Part shown: in pieces, positions 22,243 through 33,490 of the stretch
Layout of the letters: each line of letters starts with the position of its first letter
Numbering within the stretch: the stretch's first letter is position 1
NCBI RefSeq assembly: GCF_024139115.2
Contig: NC_085141.1
Location: forward strand, 365,834,759 to 365,898,758
DNA from: Armigeres subalbatus
Lineage: Eukaryota > Arthropoda > Insecta > Diptera > Culicidae
Direction of reading: 5' to 3'
DNA: 64,000 nt
Made by a program: the position numbers and the translations under genes
The notes under the pieces: generated by a model
What the model saw: only the letters and a program-made list of their open reading frames with translations
Told to the model about the DNA's origin: nothing
The model's database searches: none

Positions 22243-22519
22243 GGATATACAACAGTAAAGCACATGTGGAGATTGGACAAATCAAGCATCCGAAAGATAT
22301 TCAATTTGCAAAAAAAGAGCTAACCACGGTGGAGGTTGGTACTCGGATTCTGATGGATTTTCCGCAAACGGGACCTTTGAGTGGTCTTGTTGTGTGGGGG
22401 TTATTGCGCCTATTTAGAGAGTAGGAGGTTGAGGGTTCGAGTCCCTCCAGGACACGAGGATTCTTTTTCGCAAATTTCTTATCAATTTGTCCATTTCGAC
22501 ACATGTGCTGGGTATATCC
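22243..22519 (+). mobile_element. Inverted-repeat element with a tRNA-like centre, copy 2
   Basis: A tRNA-like core at 22381-22456 has a perfect B box GGTTCGAGTCC (22434-22444), T-arm GAGGG-TTCGAGT-CCCTC and an anticodon-type stem CCTAT...GTAGG. It is enclosed by arms at 22243-22315 and 22457-22519 that are imperfect inverse copies, sharing GGATATAC, AGCACATGTG, TTGGACAAAT/ATGGACAAAT and ATTTGC.AAAAAG. This is a fold-back that carries a Pol III-type promoter rather than an ordinary SINE. Copy 1 is at 1290-1575. Confidence 0.65.
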
Positions 22520-23204
22520 ACAGCCAAGATATTTAACATCCAAAATATATTCAGGCGTACAAAATACATCATTTACCCTATTTGTTTGTTATATTTGTTT
22601 ATTTACGATTCATCTGACATTCAACCAGCGATGCCGAATTTCAAGACATGTCTTGATACAACTTGAAGGTATTTGAATCTCTGTGAAGACATTTATTTCG
22701 TGAACACATTTTCAAAATATTTGAAGACTTATCATCTTATTTGAAGATACTTGAAGACAATCAATAAGCCAGCGAATAGAAAATACAAGTTTATTACTTA
22801 TTCATAAAATCTGCGACTTCTTTATGCAAATTATATAACTATTACAAAAGGTATAATAGTCTTTGTGTCGGGCTTAAAATCCTAAACAAAAACTCAAAGG
22901 TGCAGCCCAATCGGGTTGTACGCAAAGGTGACGTAGGACTACGTAGCTATTTGAAATTGATGGTTTTTGCCATAATAATTTGTGTCGTTTTATTGAGCAC
23001 ACTGCTCGGAGGCCAACTGAATCAAGAAGTCGAATAGTTGTTCCCAGATGGATGGATTTTGAGTCTCTAACCGTGGAATTAACATGACTCATTGGCCGCT
23101 GATACCACTCGACGTTGCAAATAAATATATTTGCGTTTGGTTTCACGCCACTTCTGATTCTGCTTACTTCTTCTTTATTTCGGCCATTTTTGAGGATGGT
23201 GTCC
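22520..23204. other. No recognisable gene
   Basis: Intergenic-type DNA with runs of TTGAAGACA-like words at 22640-22770. Frame 22874-23146 (minus) is unsupported. Confidence 0.4.
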
Positions 23205-23357
23205 TCCTAAAAGGTCTTTATACAAAAGAAGATTGATCCGACAATCCGATATGAACTTTCTTCAAAGTGCAAAACTCAATCGTAACTAGCAATTTTGATA
23301 GCGCGGCGGAGGGAGATGATGCAGTTAATTTGAACGGATGAAATCACTAACAGCAAC

Positions 23358-24534
23358 TAGGGATGGGCAAAACGGTTCATTCAGGTGAGCCGCTCTGAAC
23401 CAAGCGTTCACTTAAATGAGCTGACTCATTTGAACGGCTCGTTAGTTCATTCAAATAAACTGTGAACCCCCGGCGGATTGAGCGATACATCTTTCAAATT
23501 ATCGGAGTTCATTTTTAATTTGAACTTCTAGTAACTTCTTGATTTATAACTCATCCCTAGCAGCACACATGTTCCGCATGTGCCACTGCAACTTATATGT
23601 GACCAGATTCAGTCCCAATCAAGTTGCTGCAACCACTTTTGTCTAACTGGTGCTGCTCGGGATGTCTACTAGAGGACTTTATTGCTGTTTTGTTTTATTT
23701 CGTTCTCCACGCAACATTTTAATTTAAACGATTTAAAGATTAATGGAGTTTAAATTAAAAAGTGTTGAGATTAGAACGGCCAAATTACTGATGTTGATAT
23801 TTCTTTCAAATAAAGAAAATACACACAAAAGCCTTATATCTTGCGTATTCAGCTAATATATTGAATATCATTAACAAGAAACCAATTTCAAGAAATTCAA
23901 CATACCAAGCAGGTGTATTAAAACAACAATGAAGTAGCTGTTTATTCTTCGATTTCCTGTTTTAGTAATTGTACCTGTTTTAGAGGTGACTTTTCCCGTT
24001 AAAAAAAATATTCGTTCAATCGAAAAACCTATATTTTTTTACGCCTTTAACTATTTTTAAATAGGAAATAAAAAATCAAAGAAGTGCTGGTTTTTAAACT
24101 TGGCCTAGCATTTTAAACCAATATCAAATCAGTTCACTCGTGCAGCATTTTTTCAGTTTTTGTTTTCGATTTTTAAAATAACTAAAGACTTGAAAAAAAT
24201 GGTTTGTTAGGTAAGTTGGCCTTAAAAGAGTCAAAGAATTGACTGAGACAATAAAACGATGTACATTTTTTGACGGGAAAGGTCAATTATCGCTATGCGC
24301 TATCAGCTCGTTTATTTCAAGGCCAGAAAATGCTAAGGAGTATGTAAAAGAGTAGCAAACAAACAAACAAACAGTAAATGTCAAAATTAGGCGGCTGATC
24401 GAGTGACACAGTGTTTTTTATTTGAGCCACGGTTCATTTGAGAGCCGCGGCTCAAATTTAAAGAGCCGTGGTTTGAACGCTTTTTCTTACGAACCGGTTC
24501 AAACGAACGGCTCGTGAGCGTTCGCCCATCTCTA
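23358..24534. mobile_element. hAT-like element with empty site preserved nearby
   Basis: Ends TAGGGATGGGCAAA and, inverted, TAGAGATGGGCGAA. Flanking 8-bp repeats are ACAGCAAC (23350-23357) and ACAGCAAG (24535-24542). The duplicated block at about 25439-25460 carries ACTAACAGCAACCAAGC uninterrupted, which is the pre-insertion site. Subterminal GAGCCG/CGGCTC words are repeated at both ends. 1177 bp, no transposase seen. Confidence 0.85.
23555..23661. mobile_element. Short TIR element, CAGCACA family, copy C
   Basis: Ends CCCTAGCAGCACA and, inverted, CCCGAGCAGCACC, 107 bp. Nested in the hAT-like element. Confidence 0.7.
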
Positions 24535-24829
24535 ACAGCAAGCAAGCTATCACGCTAAACACGATGCCGCCGAAACATTCCATTTTCACAATTACTCTTT
24601 CTTTCTATAAAATGCTGGTCCTGAGAAGAACCAATTTTCTTTTCCCAATGCGTCTTTCCAATAACTAACTGCATGCAATCGCTTGTCGCCACCTTGCGTT
24701 GCAACTTGCAACTGTCCGACCGCCACTTGATGATTTTTCGCTAAGCCTCAAAAATTTGAAATAAATTTTCAGCATTGCCACACTGCCACCCACTTCGTGC
24801 TGCTGTGTCCGCTCCGCTGCATCGAATAT

Positions 24830-25077
24830 CGAACCGCTTTCTGTGGAATCCGGATCTTAAATGGCTCGCGCGCGCCGAACAGCAGCTTTCTTGTATTTAA
24901 TAAATTAAGCCCGTTAGCCCCGCCCATTTGTGATAATATGGGTGTGAATATAATGTGCACTCATAACGATTAATGAAGGGGCGGGGCTAATGGAATTACT
25001 TCATTAGATATAAGAAAACTGCTTTTCGGCGCGCGCGAGCCATTTCGATCAGGATTCCGCAGACAAAGGACCGTTCG
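24830..25077. mobile_element. Fold-back element with GCGCGCG-containing arms
   Basis: Two arms of about 100 bp, sharing GGAATCC, ATGGCTCGCGCGCGCCGAA, TTTCTT and TTAGCCCCGCCC in inverted order, enclose about 50 bp. It sits at the border of the two duplicated blocks. Confidence 0.8.
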
Positions 25078-25308
25078 GAGAATGACAAATTCAAAGAATC
25101 CTATGAAACTTTCTCGCAAGATTCTGAATTTGGTTATGAGATGTTGTTTATCCAAAATGCGTATTGTTGCGAGGAATGACAACAGAAATTTGACTCAAGA
25201 CGAAGTTTCTTCATATTACCAAACATTATCTCTTGGTATCTGTTTGTCCGAGCGACGTTCACCGATGGGTAATTGCTGTAGAAAGTTTCCACTACGGTGG
25301 CGTCTTCA

Positions 25309-25800
25309 TTGATTTTATACAAAAGCCACCATTTTATACAAATGAAGGTTGATCCGACTATCCGAAATAAACTTTCTTCAAAGTGCAAAACTCAATCGTA
25401 AATAGCGAATTTGATAGCGCGTCGGAGGGATGGAATCACTAACAGCAACCAAGCTATCACGCCAAAACCGATGCAACCGAAACAGTCCATTTTCGTAATT
25501 AACTCTTTTTTTTCATAAAATGTTGGTCCTGAGAAGAACAAATTTTCTTTTCCCAATGCTCCTTTCCAACTAACAGGCACCACAATTTGTAATAAATTTT
25601 CAGCATCGGCACTGGCGGTGCGGGATCGCCACAGTGCTATTTTTATGGTCAACCCTTTCTTCATATGAAATGCTGGTTCGTTGAGGTTGAATGATCTGCA
25701 GCAACACATCGAGCACCACCACCAATGCGATGGATTTTCTTTGAAAATGGTATTAGCGCCTCTGCTGTGTCCGCTCCGCTGCGATCGCTTTGATGCGTCC
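25309..25800. repeat. Tandem duplication, block 2 (empty site)
   Basis: Uninterrupted partner of 23205-24830. It contains ACTAACAGCAACCAAGC at about 25439, the intact target of the hAT-like insertion. Confidence 0.8.
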
Positions 25801-26699
25801 GCTCTGCGTAAAATCTTGTTCAAACTGAGGATTGATCCAAACCCACAAGTGATTGATTTTTGATGTCTGTGCTAGTGATGCATGTACGTGATTGGTTATT
25901 TTACCTATTTCTAAACTTTTTATCAATCATCGATAATATATAGTTGAATATTACTATTTTCATATGAATACAAAGAAGCATTGACTCATCCTTGATTGAA
26001 CGGTCCAAAAAAATAGAAAATCCATCGAGAAACGGCTGAGATATTGAAGTTTAAAGTCTATCATATTTTCGTGACGGTCTCCGATTTTCGCAATCGTAAA
26101 GTGTACCCCAATATAGAAAACACAGACGTAGGCCTACGTCAAAAAAAATATTTACACTAGCCGGTTGATAACTGCCTCAAACGCCCTAATTTTGAGCTGT
26201 GCGTTGGTTCAAAAATTCCGATGGTATTGCAGTTTGCCTTGAAACATGGATTATTGATGCACTTCGATAATCATGATAATCATACTTTTTATTGCGTGTG
26301 CACAGTTGCCGAAATGCACAACTGGCAACCTTGGCCATGCAAAATGCAAGAAGTTGCAAAATGCGAAAATGTCAGAATAAAATGTTCAAAACAAAAGCAC
26401 GTGGTTCTCACACCGTTTACTTTCGTCTGACATTTATCGATGTCAAGATCCATTGTAATTGACACCGTCACACTTTTGATCACAGTTTGGAACCGTCACA
26501 CTTTCAAACTGTATTGTTCTATTTAGTGTGAACAGCGCAATAGCATTCGTTTAAATTTTCCTTAGTGGCGGTGGCGTTTTCAACGCGTCTGTAGAAAGGC
26601 ATCTAGATCATCAAATCGAAACGTAATGACCTATCTAAATTATTTCGAACGACAAAAATAGGCTGAACGCTTCTATGACTTGATTTAATCTATTCAACC
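25801..26699. other. No recognisable gene
   Basis: Unassigned. A palindrome ACGTAGGCCTACGT lies at about 26127. Frames at 26221-26430 and 26289-26483 lie on opposite strands over the same DNA and are unsupported. Confidence 0.4.
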
Positions 26700-27560
26700 G
26701 TTGGGCTATAACCAGATTTTTCCAGATTCCTTCTGAATTCATCTGAACTTTTATGCATTTCCCTTTCTCGTGGATTTCAAAAAGAATTTTCAATGAAAAT
26801 TTAAAATAATTTTTCGAGTGAAATAAGGAAAGGAAAATGATGAGATATTTCTCGTGAAATTTCAAGAGAATGGAATTTGAAAATTCAATACAAACTATCG
26901 TGTAAATTTCAAAGAAATCCCACAAAAAATCCGGTGGAATTAAAGACTCAGTAGAAAATCCAGAGGAAGCTTGCTACACACTCTGAATAAATTCTCCCTG
27001 AAACTCCTCATCTTTGAACATTCTTCCAGGGTTTTCTATGATTATTCCTCTATGTTCTGGACTTCATTTTGAAATTCCTCATGGAATTTGTCCGGAAATT
27101 TCAGGGATTTCTCAGGATATCCTGCAGGAGCTCCTCCTTAAGTTCGTCCAGAAATTTCTCCGGTAGTTCCTTCATGAACTATGAATGCAATTTCTGCAAC
27201 AATACCCAAGAATTCATCAAGAAAATCCTTCAGGAATTCTTCCAGAAAATCCCTACGGAATTACCCAGGTAACCGTAAGCATTTAAATAAGCGACTATAA
27301 CGCTATCACAGAGCTAACATGCTTCATACTGGCTCTGTAATAGCCCTATATAGCCTAAAAGGCGAAATATAGTGCAAATGGTTACCTGGATAATGGTAAA
27401 GTTTCTACAGGAATTCCTTCTTAAATCCTATAAAAAAATCCTCCTGAAAATCCTATAGCAATTCCTATGGAAGTTCTCCTGCGGAAGTCTTTCCAAAAAA
27501 TCCTGCAGAAATCTTTCCGAAATTCATCCGAAAACTCCACCAGGAATTTATCCGGGAGCT
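26700..27560. repeat. Degenerate GGAATTCC/CAGAAATT repeat array
   Basis: Long run of loosely repeating words such as CCAGAAATT, CAGGAATTC and GGAAATTTC. It encodes repetitive frames on both strands that are artefacts. Same family as 42360-43310. Confidence 0.65.
27265..27389. mobile_element. 125-bp MITE inside the repeat array
   Basis: Ends CCAGGTAACC on both sides in inverted orientation. The inner arms share ATTT, TATA-rich words and a central CAGAG/CTCTG pair. It interrupts the GGAATTCC array cleanly. Confidence 0.7.
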
Positions 27561-27574
27561 GCTCCAGAAATTAC

Positions 27575-27735
27575 TCCTAAAGTGAACAGCGTGAACAGAG
27601 AAGTGAGAAATGAGATAATAGAAATGAGTACAGAGTAATGAAAAGAGAGTACTAAAAAACGGAAGTGAATATTGAGTTGTACGATGTGTGCAGTAACATG
27701 TGAGTAGTGTAAATTGAGAAATGAGAAGTGAGATG
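27575..27735. repeat. GAAGTGAGAA minisatellite, array 1
   Basis: Irregular tandem GAAGTGAGAA-like units. One of six dispersed arrays of this word in the window. Confidence 0.7.
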
Positions 27736-28168
27736 TTGTAGCCGACACGGAGCGATCCGTACATAAAAGCACGTGGCTTAAGCGCCACTCCACAAGGGAG
27801 ACCACCACCCAAGTTAATTTGCCCGGATGAGACTCTTTCAAGGCCGGTCCATTTGAATTTTCCCGATAAGGATTTATGGATCGGTTCAGCCAGCAACAAC
27901 GAAAAGTGTCAAATCGGGTCAACCCTATCTTCCATCCATATCTTACAGCCAGGGAAGCAACATAACACACCACAGTCAAACTTTCAAAGAGGACGGGACT
28001 CGAAATCAACAAACAATATCACGCTGTGACGTTAAACACAACTAATTAACTACATTGCTAGGGATACGACGAAGAAACATTCTGTTTGGGACTTACGAAT
28101 GGAACATTTATTGTCATAATACTACCAGGGACACATAAATATTGGGGATTTGTGTTCGTTCATGGCTA
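27736..28168. other. Possible LTR or retroelement fragment
   Basis: Starts TGTAGCCGACACGG and continues with GC-richer sequence. The TGTAG start could be an LTR terminus, but no second copy or primer-binding site was seen. No gene called. Confidence 0.2.
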
Positions 28169-28176
28169 TCTACTCC

Positions 28177-28864
28177 CAGGGTTGGTCATTTCTCACACTT
28201 CGTCTTGAAATGTGTAGAGATTTTACAAATAAAGAGAAGTGTCTTGATTCACACTCGAGAGCGTTTACACATACGTGTGATTGAAGCCAAGAGAAACATG
28301 ATCGATAAAAAGTGAGAATATTTTCGGACGCGTGTGTTTTGATATTGTGTATAAAAAGGTGTATGTTTAGGCGCTCACAACAGCGTATTTACATGGAAGA
28401 TTTAGAATATAGCCTAAATGTATGCATTTTGGTTAACAGCAAATTATAATTTTCCTGTACTCTTTACACTTCACAGATAGAAAAATCAACTGAAATTTAC
28501 GCTAAAAATCATGCACATAAATGGAACACCATCATTAGCGTAATCCAATACGGGATATAGCCTAAATGTATACAATATTCGACGTGAATCGTCAATATTG
28601 CATACAAGTTATAAGCAATCTTGTTAGCAAGAGAACAATTTCAGCGTAGAATAGCGTAAATTTTCGCATGTCAAGTTTTACGCGCTGTTTATTTTTCATT
28701 ACTTTTTTCTGTGTTGTGGACTTTTGCGACGAAGAGTGGGTGCTACGCACGCTCCTTTATACAAAGATAAAGTGTATTTCTGCACAATACACTCGGATAA
28801 CAGATCGAGGAAAGAGAAGTTTTTACACCTTCTCTTGAATACTCCTCAGAGCGAACCAACCCTG
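28177..28864. mobile_element. hAT-like non-autonomous element
   Basis: Perfect 8-bp duplication TCTACTCC at 28169-28176 and 28865-28872, with ends CAGGGTTGGTC and, inverted, CAGGGTTGGTT. CAGGG termini with 8-bp duplications are classic hAT features. 688 bp without a transposase frame. Confidence 0.85.
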
Positions 28865-28872
28865 TCTACTCC

Positions 28873-30109
28873 CTAGCTTGTGTGCGGTTTTGGTTTCCCT
28901 AACTCTCTATCGTCTCTCTTGTGCTCTGTGTGCTTTCTAACTGTGACGTCACTATTCTCTGCAGTTTTGCTGCTCATCGGTCTGCGCTCCTGATATCCGA
29001 CGGGAATTTTGGGAGGCGGTAAAAACGGGCTCACGCACGCATTTTCACGGGCCCGTGATGGCGGACCCAAGCGATAGTCGGTGGGTTTTGCGACTCGCGA
29101 AAGATGGTTTGGCTTTAGTCTTTAGTAGCACATTAGCACATCTAAGACTGGCACAAAAAACGTTCCTCCGAGGCGCCCTCCTCGGACGCCGCACTCCAAT
29201 CAAAATAGGTTTGACTTACCGGTTTATTTGGGCTTTAGTGACCCTGTCGGTGACCTGCCGGTGGGGTCAACGCTCCGGCTTGTTGGCAGTCGGTGATCGC
29301 TTCTTAATGAGGCTGACTAGACATGATCGCGATGGCGGTTGCTAGCCGGCGGTTGGATCTCGGCTGGTGGATCTCGTCCACGTGGAGATCCCCTGGCCTT
29401 CCCGGGCCGATGCGGTGACGAATCGGTCCCCTTCCGGCTGCTTGGCGAATGCATGGAAGGTTCGCCCGTCGGGGAGGAATTATCGCGTTGGGGCACGATG
29501 AAATTGCTGCGGGTGGGAAATAGAAGCCAATCTGTCTAGACAAGCAACATAAGCACAAGCACTACACAGCACATTAAGAGCACATTAATTTACTTTGCTA
29601 TCAGAAAATCTTCTGCTAATACCACACACAATTTACAACGCACACTTTAGCTCACTATTGTATATGAAACGAACAAATTATTTGATCAATCAATTACACC
29701 TAACGTCACTTTGAAAATACATACTTAAGATCAACGAAACATTAACGAACCAACGCGGATACTTCCAACTTATCGATTAGTCACGGACGAAACAGTCTGT
29801 GAATCCTCAGATTGTGGAAGGTGGGCTCGGACACAACCGGAAATACGACATTTCTCGACTCCCTTCGTGTATGATCGTGACCTTATTGGTACGACACGAA
29901 AGTTGTGCTGCTTTCCCTCTCCCACCTTATCCGAAAAACAAATGGCCTCGACCTTGGAGAGGATGGCTAATTCGTTAGTACCCGTTTGCCTACGTTAAGG
30001 GACAATTATGTATATTTTATTGGCAATTGAAAGATGACAATTCTTACAATCTACCTTATACACCAAAGCTATTTACAAATTTATTCACAATTTTCCTGAC
30101 TGCTACAAT
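28873..30109. other. GC-rich unassigned stretch
   Basis: 28960-29560 is clearly richer in GC and CpG than its surroundings. Several frames on both strands (29055-29345 plus, 29304-29558 minus) lack recognisable motifs. On the minus strand a consensus donor GGTAAGTCAAAC lies near 29210-29220. It could be a retroelement leader or a host first exon, but the sequence does not decide. Confidence 0.25.
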
Positions 30110-30665
30110 GTGGTTTTTACGAAGTGAGAAATAGGATGTGAATAGTTATATAAACAGAAGCAAGAAGTGAGAAGTGAGAGGCGATAATTGGAAAGTAAGA
30201 AGTGAGATGTTGAGTAGTGAGAAGTTAGTGGAGAGATATAAGACAGAAAGAAGAAGGAAGGAGAAAAAAGAAAGAAGGAAAGAGAAAGAATTCCTTTTCT
30301 CACTATTCATTTATCATTTCTAACTTCGCATGTGTCACTTCTCACTTTTCATTTCTCACTTCCCACTTCTTACATCTCTCTTCTCATTTTTCACTTTTCA
30401 CTTCTCGCTTATAACTTCTTATATCTCACTTCTGACTTCTTATATCTCATTTCTCACTTTTCACTTCTAACTTCTCACTTCTCACTGCTACTTCACACTT
30501 CATATTTCTCATTTCTAACTTTTCGCTTCTCGTTTCTTACTTCTCACTACTCACTTCTGACTTCTTACTTCGAATAACTCATTTCTCACTTCTCATTATG
30601 CATTTCTTACTTCTCACTTCGCATATCATTTCTTACTTACAAATTTTCTTACTTTCCACTTCTCA
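30110..30665. repeat. GAAGTGAGAA minisatellite, array 2, with internal inversion
   Basis: The G-rich strand reads forward at 30118-30300 (GAAGTGAGA) and the C-rich complement at 30300-30665 (TCTCACTTC). The array therefore switches orientation near 30300 and can fold. Confidence 0.75.
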
Positions 30666-30837
30666 AACCTTTATGAGTCGATGATCTTTGACTCGTGTTA
30701 AGAAAATTTATTGGTTGATTGGTGAAACTGGCAACACGGAAAAGTTGAAGAATATTATAGTGAAAAATATGTTGGGAAAAAAGGTCCGCTAAGTTATAAT
30801 ACTAGAACGTAAGTTTTGGATATGAATTAATATTGTA

Positions 30838-32402
30838 AGGTACACCGGGGCAAGTTGAAACGGTTTTTTCAAAGTTGAACTTTGAAGTGCTATAAAAAAT
30901 CGCTTTTTAATAAATTTTGAATCCGTTTGCGGTATTTGCTAGTTCGCTAGTACATAAAAAATAAGCAACCTCACCAAACTTTTTTATAAATATTTTGTAT
31001 ATTGAAATTACTTTTTTATGTGCATCGTTTCAACTTGCCCCGCGTATCGGGGCAAGTTGAAACACTGCGCTACATACAGAGATAAACTATGTTTTCCGTA
31101 TTAAATTCACAATATATGTACTCAGTGAGACTCAAGATGCACGAGGTTGTAAAGGTGACTAAATTCGCATAAGAGTCCCATGTATTTTTTATGATTTTGA
31201 TTTTCTTTCTATAAACTAGCTTAAAATTGTCTCCTGTTTAAGAAAAACTGATAACATAATAGGCTTTGTTCTAATTTTAAAACAAAGTCCCTAATTGTGT
31301 TGCCTCATCTTGATATTTACTCGCATAAAAGTCACATTCGAGATATTGATATTCTTTTATTCAAAAAATAAACTTAAATATGGTCCATTCAATTGTCTCA
31401 TATCAATATATACCGTGGGACATCGAAATCCGTACTCTAGACTAGACTATAGAAATCGAATGCAAATGAAACGTTTGTCATTGACAAGAGAACATGAAGG
31501 CTTCTACTTTCAGTAGGCTGTAGGCTGTAGTGTTTCACATCTACACATAAAACTACGGAAAACATGAGAAAATTATGAATTAAATCAACTACTCCTGAAT
31601 CGAAATCCGTCCACCGATCATAATCCGTAAAGGTAGTTTTAAACTAAATATTTAAATTGAAGCAGACTGATCAAACAAACTACCATTGTAAATAGTTCAA
31701 TACGCACCTTGAAAAGCGATCCCTTCGATTTGTAGTCCGCTTATCTTATGTAATGATTCGCAATTAGCAATTAAAACACAGTTACTTCTGGTGCAATTAT
31801 GCTCTACCCGTAGAACAATGGCGGCAGAAACTCCGCGTTTGGTGGGTGGCGACTTGTTTTTGATTTTTGTTGTTTTAATTTCAAAGCCTACTTTCCATTT
31901 CAGTGCCCTAAAAGCTTTCTATCAAGTATCTGAATTTTAGAAAAAAAATAATTGCGAGGGAGACGTTTTGAATCGTTGTTTCAACTTGCCCCGCACCACA
32001 CATTTCTATTTGCCCCGATGAGTTGAACATGCAGAGCAATATCAAACAACCAAAATACAAAAATTTAAACGGGTCTTTCATCGATTTCTCATAATCATTA
32101 TGCTTATTCAACATTGAATGATTACCTACCGTGAAAATTTGATGAAAAAACTCTTCCGAACATTGTTTTGAGACCTGTTTCATTGGCACGTCAAAAAGTT
32201 GGTTAAAATTTTCCCAAGGGCAAAAAATAAATAAGGCAGGGATTGCGTTTTTGTAGCTGCAATCTTCCGGGAATGGCAGGCATAAGGTGCGTTCAGGGGA
32301 GTAGTTTGTTGTAAAAAATAATCAGGGCATTGGGTCATTTCCGATCCAAATTACAGCTTCCTTTTCAACTTATCCCGCATTTCAACTTGCCCTGGTGTAC
32401 CT
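30838..32402. mobile_element. TA-flanked TIR element rich in GGGGCAAGTTGAAA
   Basis: Ends AGGTACACCGGGGCAAGTTG and, inverted, AGGTACACCAGGGCAAGTTG, with TA at 30836-30837 and 32403-32404. Block B at about 33704-33711 preserves the unoccupied TGTAATTG site, fixing both borders. 1565 bp, with no transposase frame seen. The terminal motif recurs internally, including a perfect palindrome. A TA duplication suggests a Tc1/mariner-like mobiliser, but the termini are not a family I can name. Confidence 0.85.
31027..31063. repeat. Perfect palindrome of the terminal motif
   Basis: 16-bp arms GTTTCAACTTGCCCCG and CGGGGCAAGTTGAAAC around a 5-base loop (CGTAT), made of the same word that forms the element ends. 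Confidence 0.9.
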
Positions 32403-32479
32403 TAATTGAATAAAAAATTAATTAATTACAGCTTTGAAGCTGATCAAAAAGAATCTGCTATCAAAAAGTATTTTGATGG

Positions 32480-33490
32480 GACTATTCCCAACAATTTTCA
32501 AAGATTCTATCTAATGTGATAGAAAGGCGCGCTATGGAGCGGCTAAAGTTATGGAAAATGGAGTACGAGGATAGAGAGAAGCAGATAGAACACGACTATC
32601 AACAAAGCCTTTTGGAAATAGAAGCGGAATTTAAGAAAGCTGCAGAAAAGATCCAGTCAGATTTTGCTGCAGAACGACAAAAAAATATTACGCAATGTGG
32701 TGATACAACTGAATGCAACGGGACAGTAAGTTCAAATACGGTTCTTACAAATCTGTCAATAGAAGAAACTGAACTTACCAAATCAAAGGTGGTCCTTCAT
32801 TCACTATCTTACGCGCGTGCAAATTTTGCCTCAAAGAATAGTGCTAATATCGCGTATAGTGGTGCTGGAATCGAATCAAAACAAGCGAATCACGGAAAAA
32901 CACAGTATGTTTATCATCAACTTCTGCGGGAAATTTAAACAACATCGACCGCTGGTTCTTCAGCTTATGCCTCTATGCATAAACAAATCACAACAACGAG
33001 ATCGTCCAGGGTTAGGATAAATGATCGGAAGAACATCACTAGTTGCGAGATTAAACCAATTGATGATCACAAACACTTTAATACTCTCCAACAAATCACT
33101 AATCTTGAACCTTTCCTTTCCAAAAATACGGGAAAACAAGCATCAAAACTACTTTCGTACATCACGATGAATGAATGCAAATGGCTTGTATGGCAATGCG
33201 AATTATACGGTCTGTTTGTTATTTTCGACCCAGGAGGTATTAGTGCGAGGAAACCTGTATATCAAATACTATTGGCAAACAATACGCACATCACTACAGC
33301 GAATACGACAAGTGATCGGTGGCTGTTGTAGGAGTTATTCCATGAGAATTGAACAACAAACTATTTGGCTGGTTACCAGTGTCACGTTCGGGGGTGTTAA
33401 GAAAGTTCATTGGTTGATTGGTGAAACTGGCAACACGGAAAAATTGAAGAATATTATAGTGAAAAATATGTTGGGAAAAAAGGTCCGCTA
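32480..33490 (+). pseudogene. Unrecognised coding remnant, coiled-coil N-part
   Basis: From 32516 a frame of 140 codons opens with an alternating charged segment (KMEYEDREKQIEHDYQQSLL) typical of a coiled coil. It stops at a TAA at 32936-32938. The same frame continues for 130 more codons to 33331 (...ITNLEPFLSKNTGK...), so only one stop divides about 270 codons. A second frame takes over at about 33300 and ends ...EKLKNIIVKNMLGKKVR at 33491, inside duplicated block B. Intron-like GTAAGT...TTACAG sequences sit in the duplicated blocks. I recognise no family. Repeated copies and lesions suggest a decayed element or duplicated host gene. Confidence 0.45.

Larger units (their letters stand above)
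23205..24830. repeat. Tandem duplication, block 1 (interrupted)
   Basis: Outside the insert at 23358-24534, this block matches 25309-25800: shared words include TTGATCCGAC, AACTTTCTTCAAAGTGCAAA, GGTCCTGAGAAGAAC and GTGTCCGCTCCGCTGC. About 90 bp near 24665-24755 is absent from block 2. The matching region is non-coding. Confidence 0.8.
30699..32510 (+). repeat. Duplicated block A, with TA element inserted
   Basis: 30699-30835 and 32403-32500 match 33396-33492 plus 33665-33775 at high identity. The shared sequence includes GGTGAAACTGGCAACACGGA and an intron-like stretch from GTAAGTTTTGG to TTAATTACAG. Block A lacks the SINE-like insert of block B and carries the 1565-bp element instead. Confidence 0.8.

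Noticed and set aside
22381..22456. Functional tRNA gene
   Set aside because: Acceptor stem pairs poorly, the sequence is repeated at 1.35 kb with shared flanks, and it belongs to a repeat element. The same reasoning applies to heads at 92-156, 3766-3824 and 15958-16036.
30332..30577. Serine/leucine-rich protein frame (also 33840-34160, 41161-41434, 56178-56797)
   Set aside because: These frames are minisatellite translations with no codon bias or splice context.
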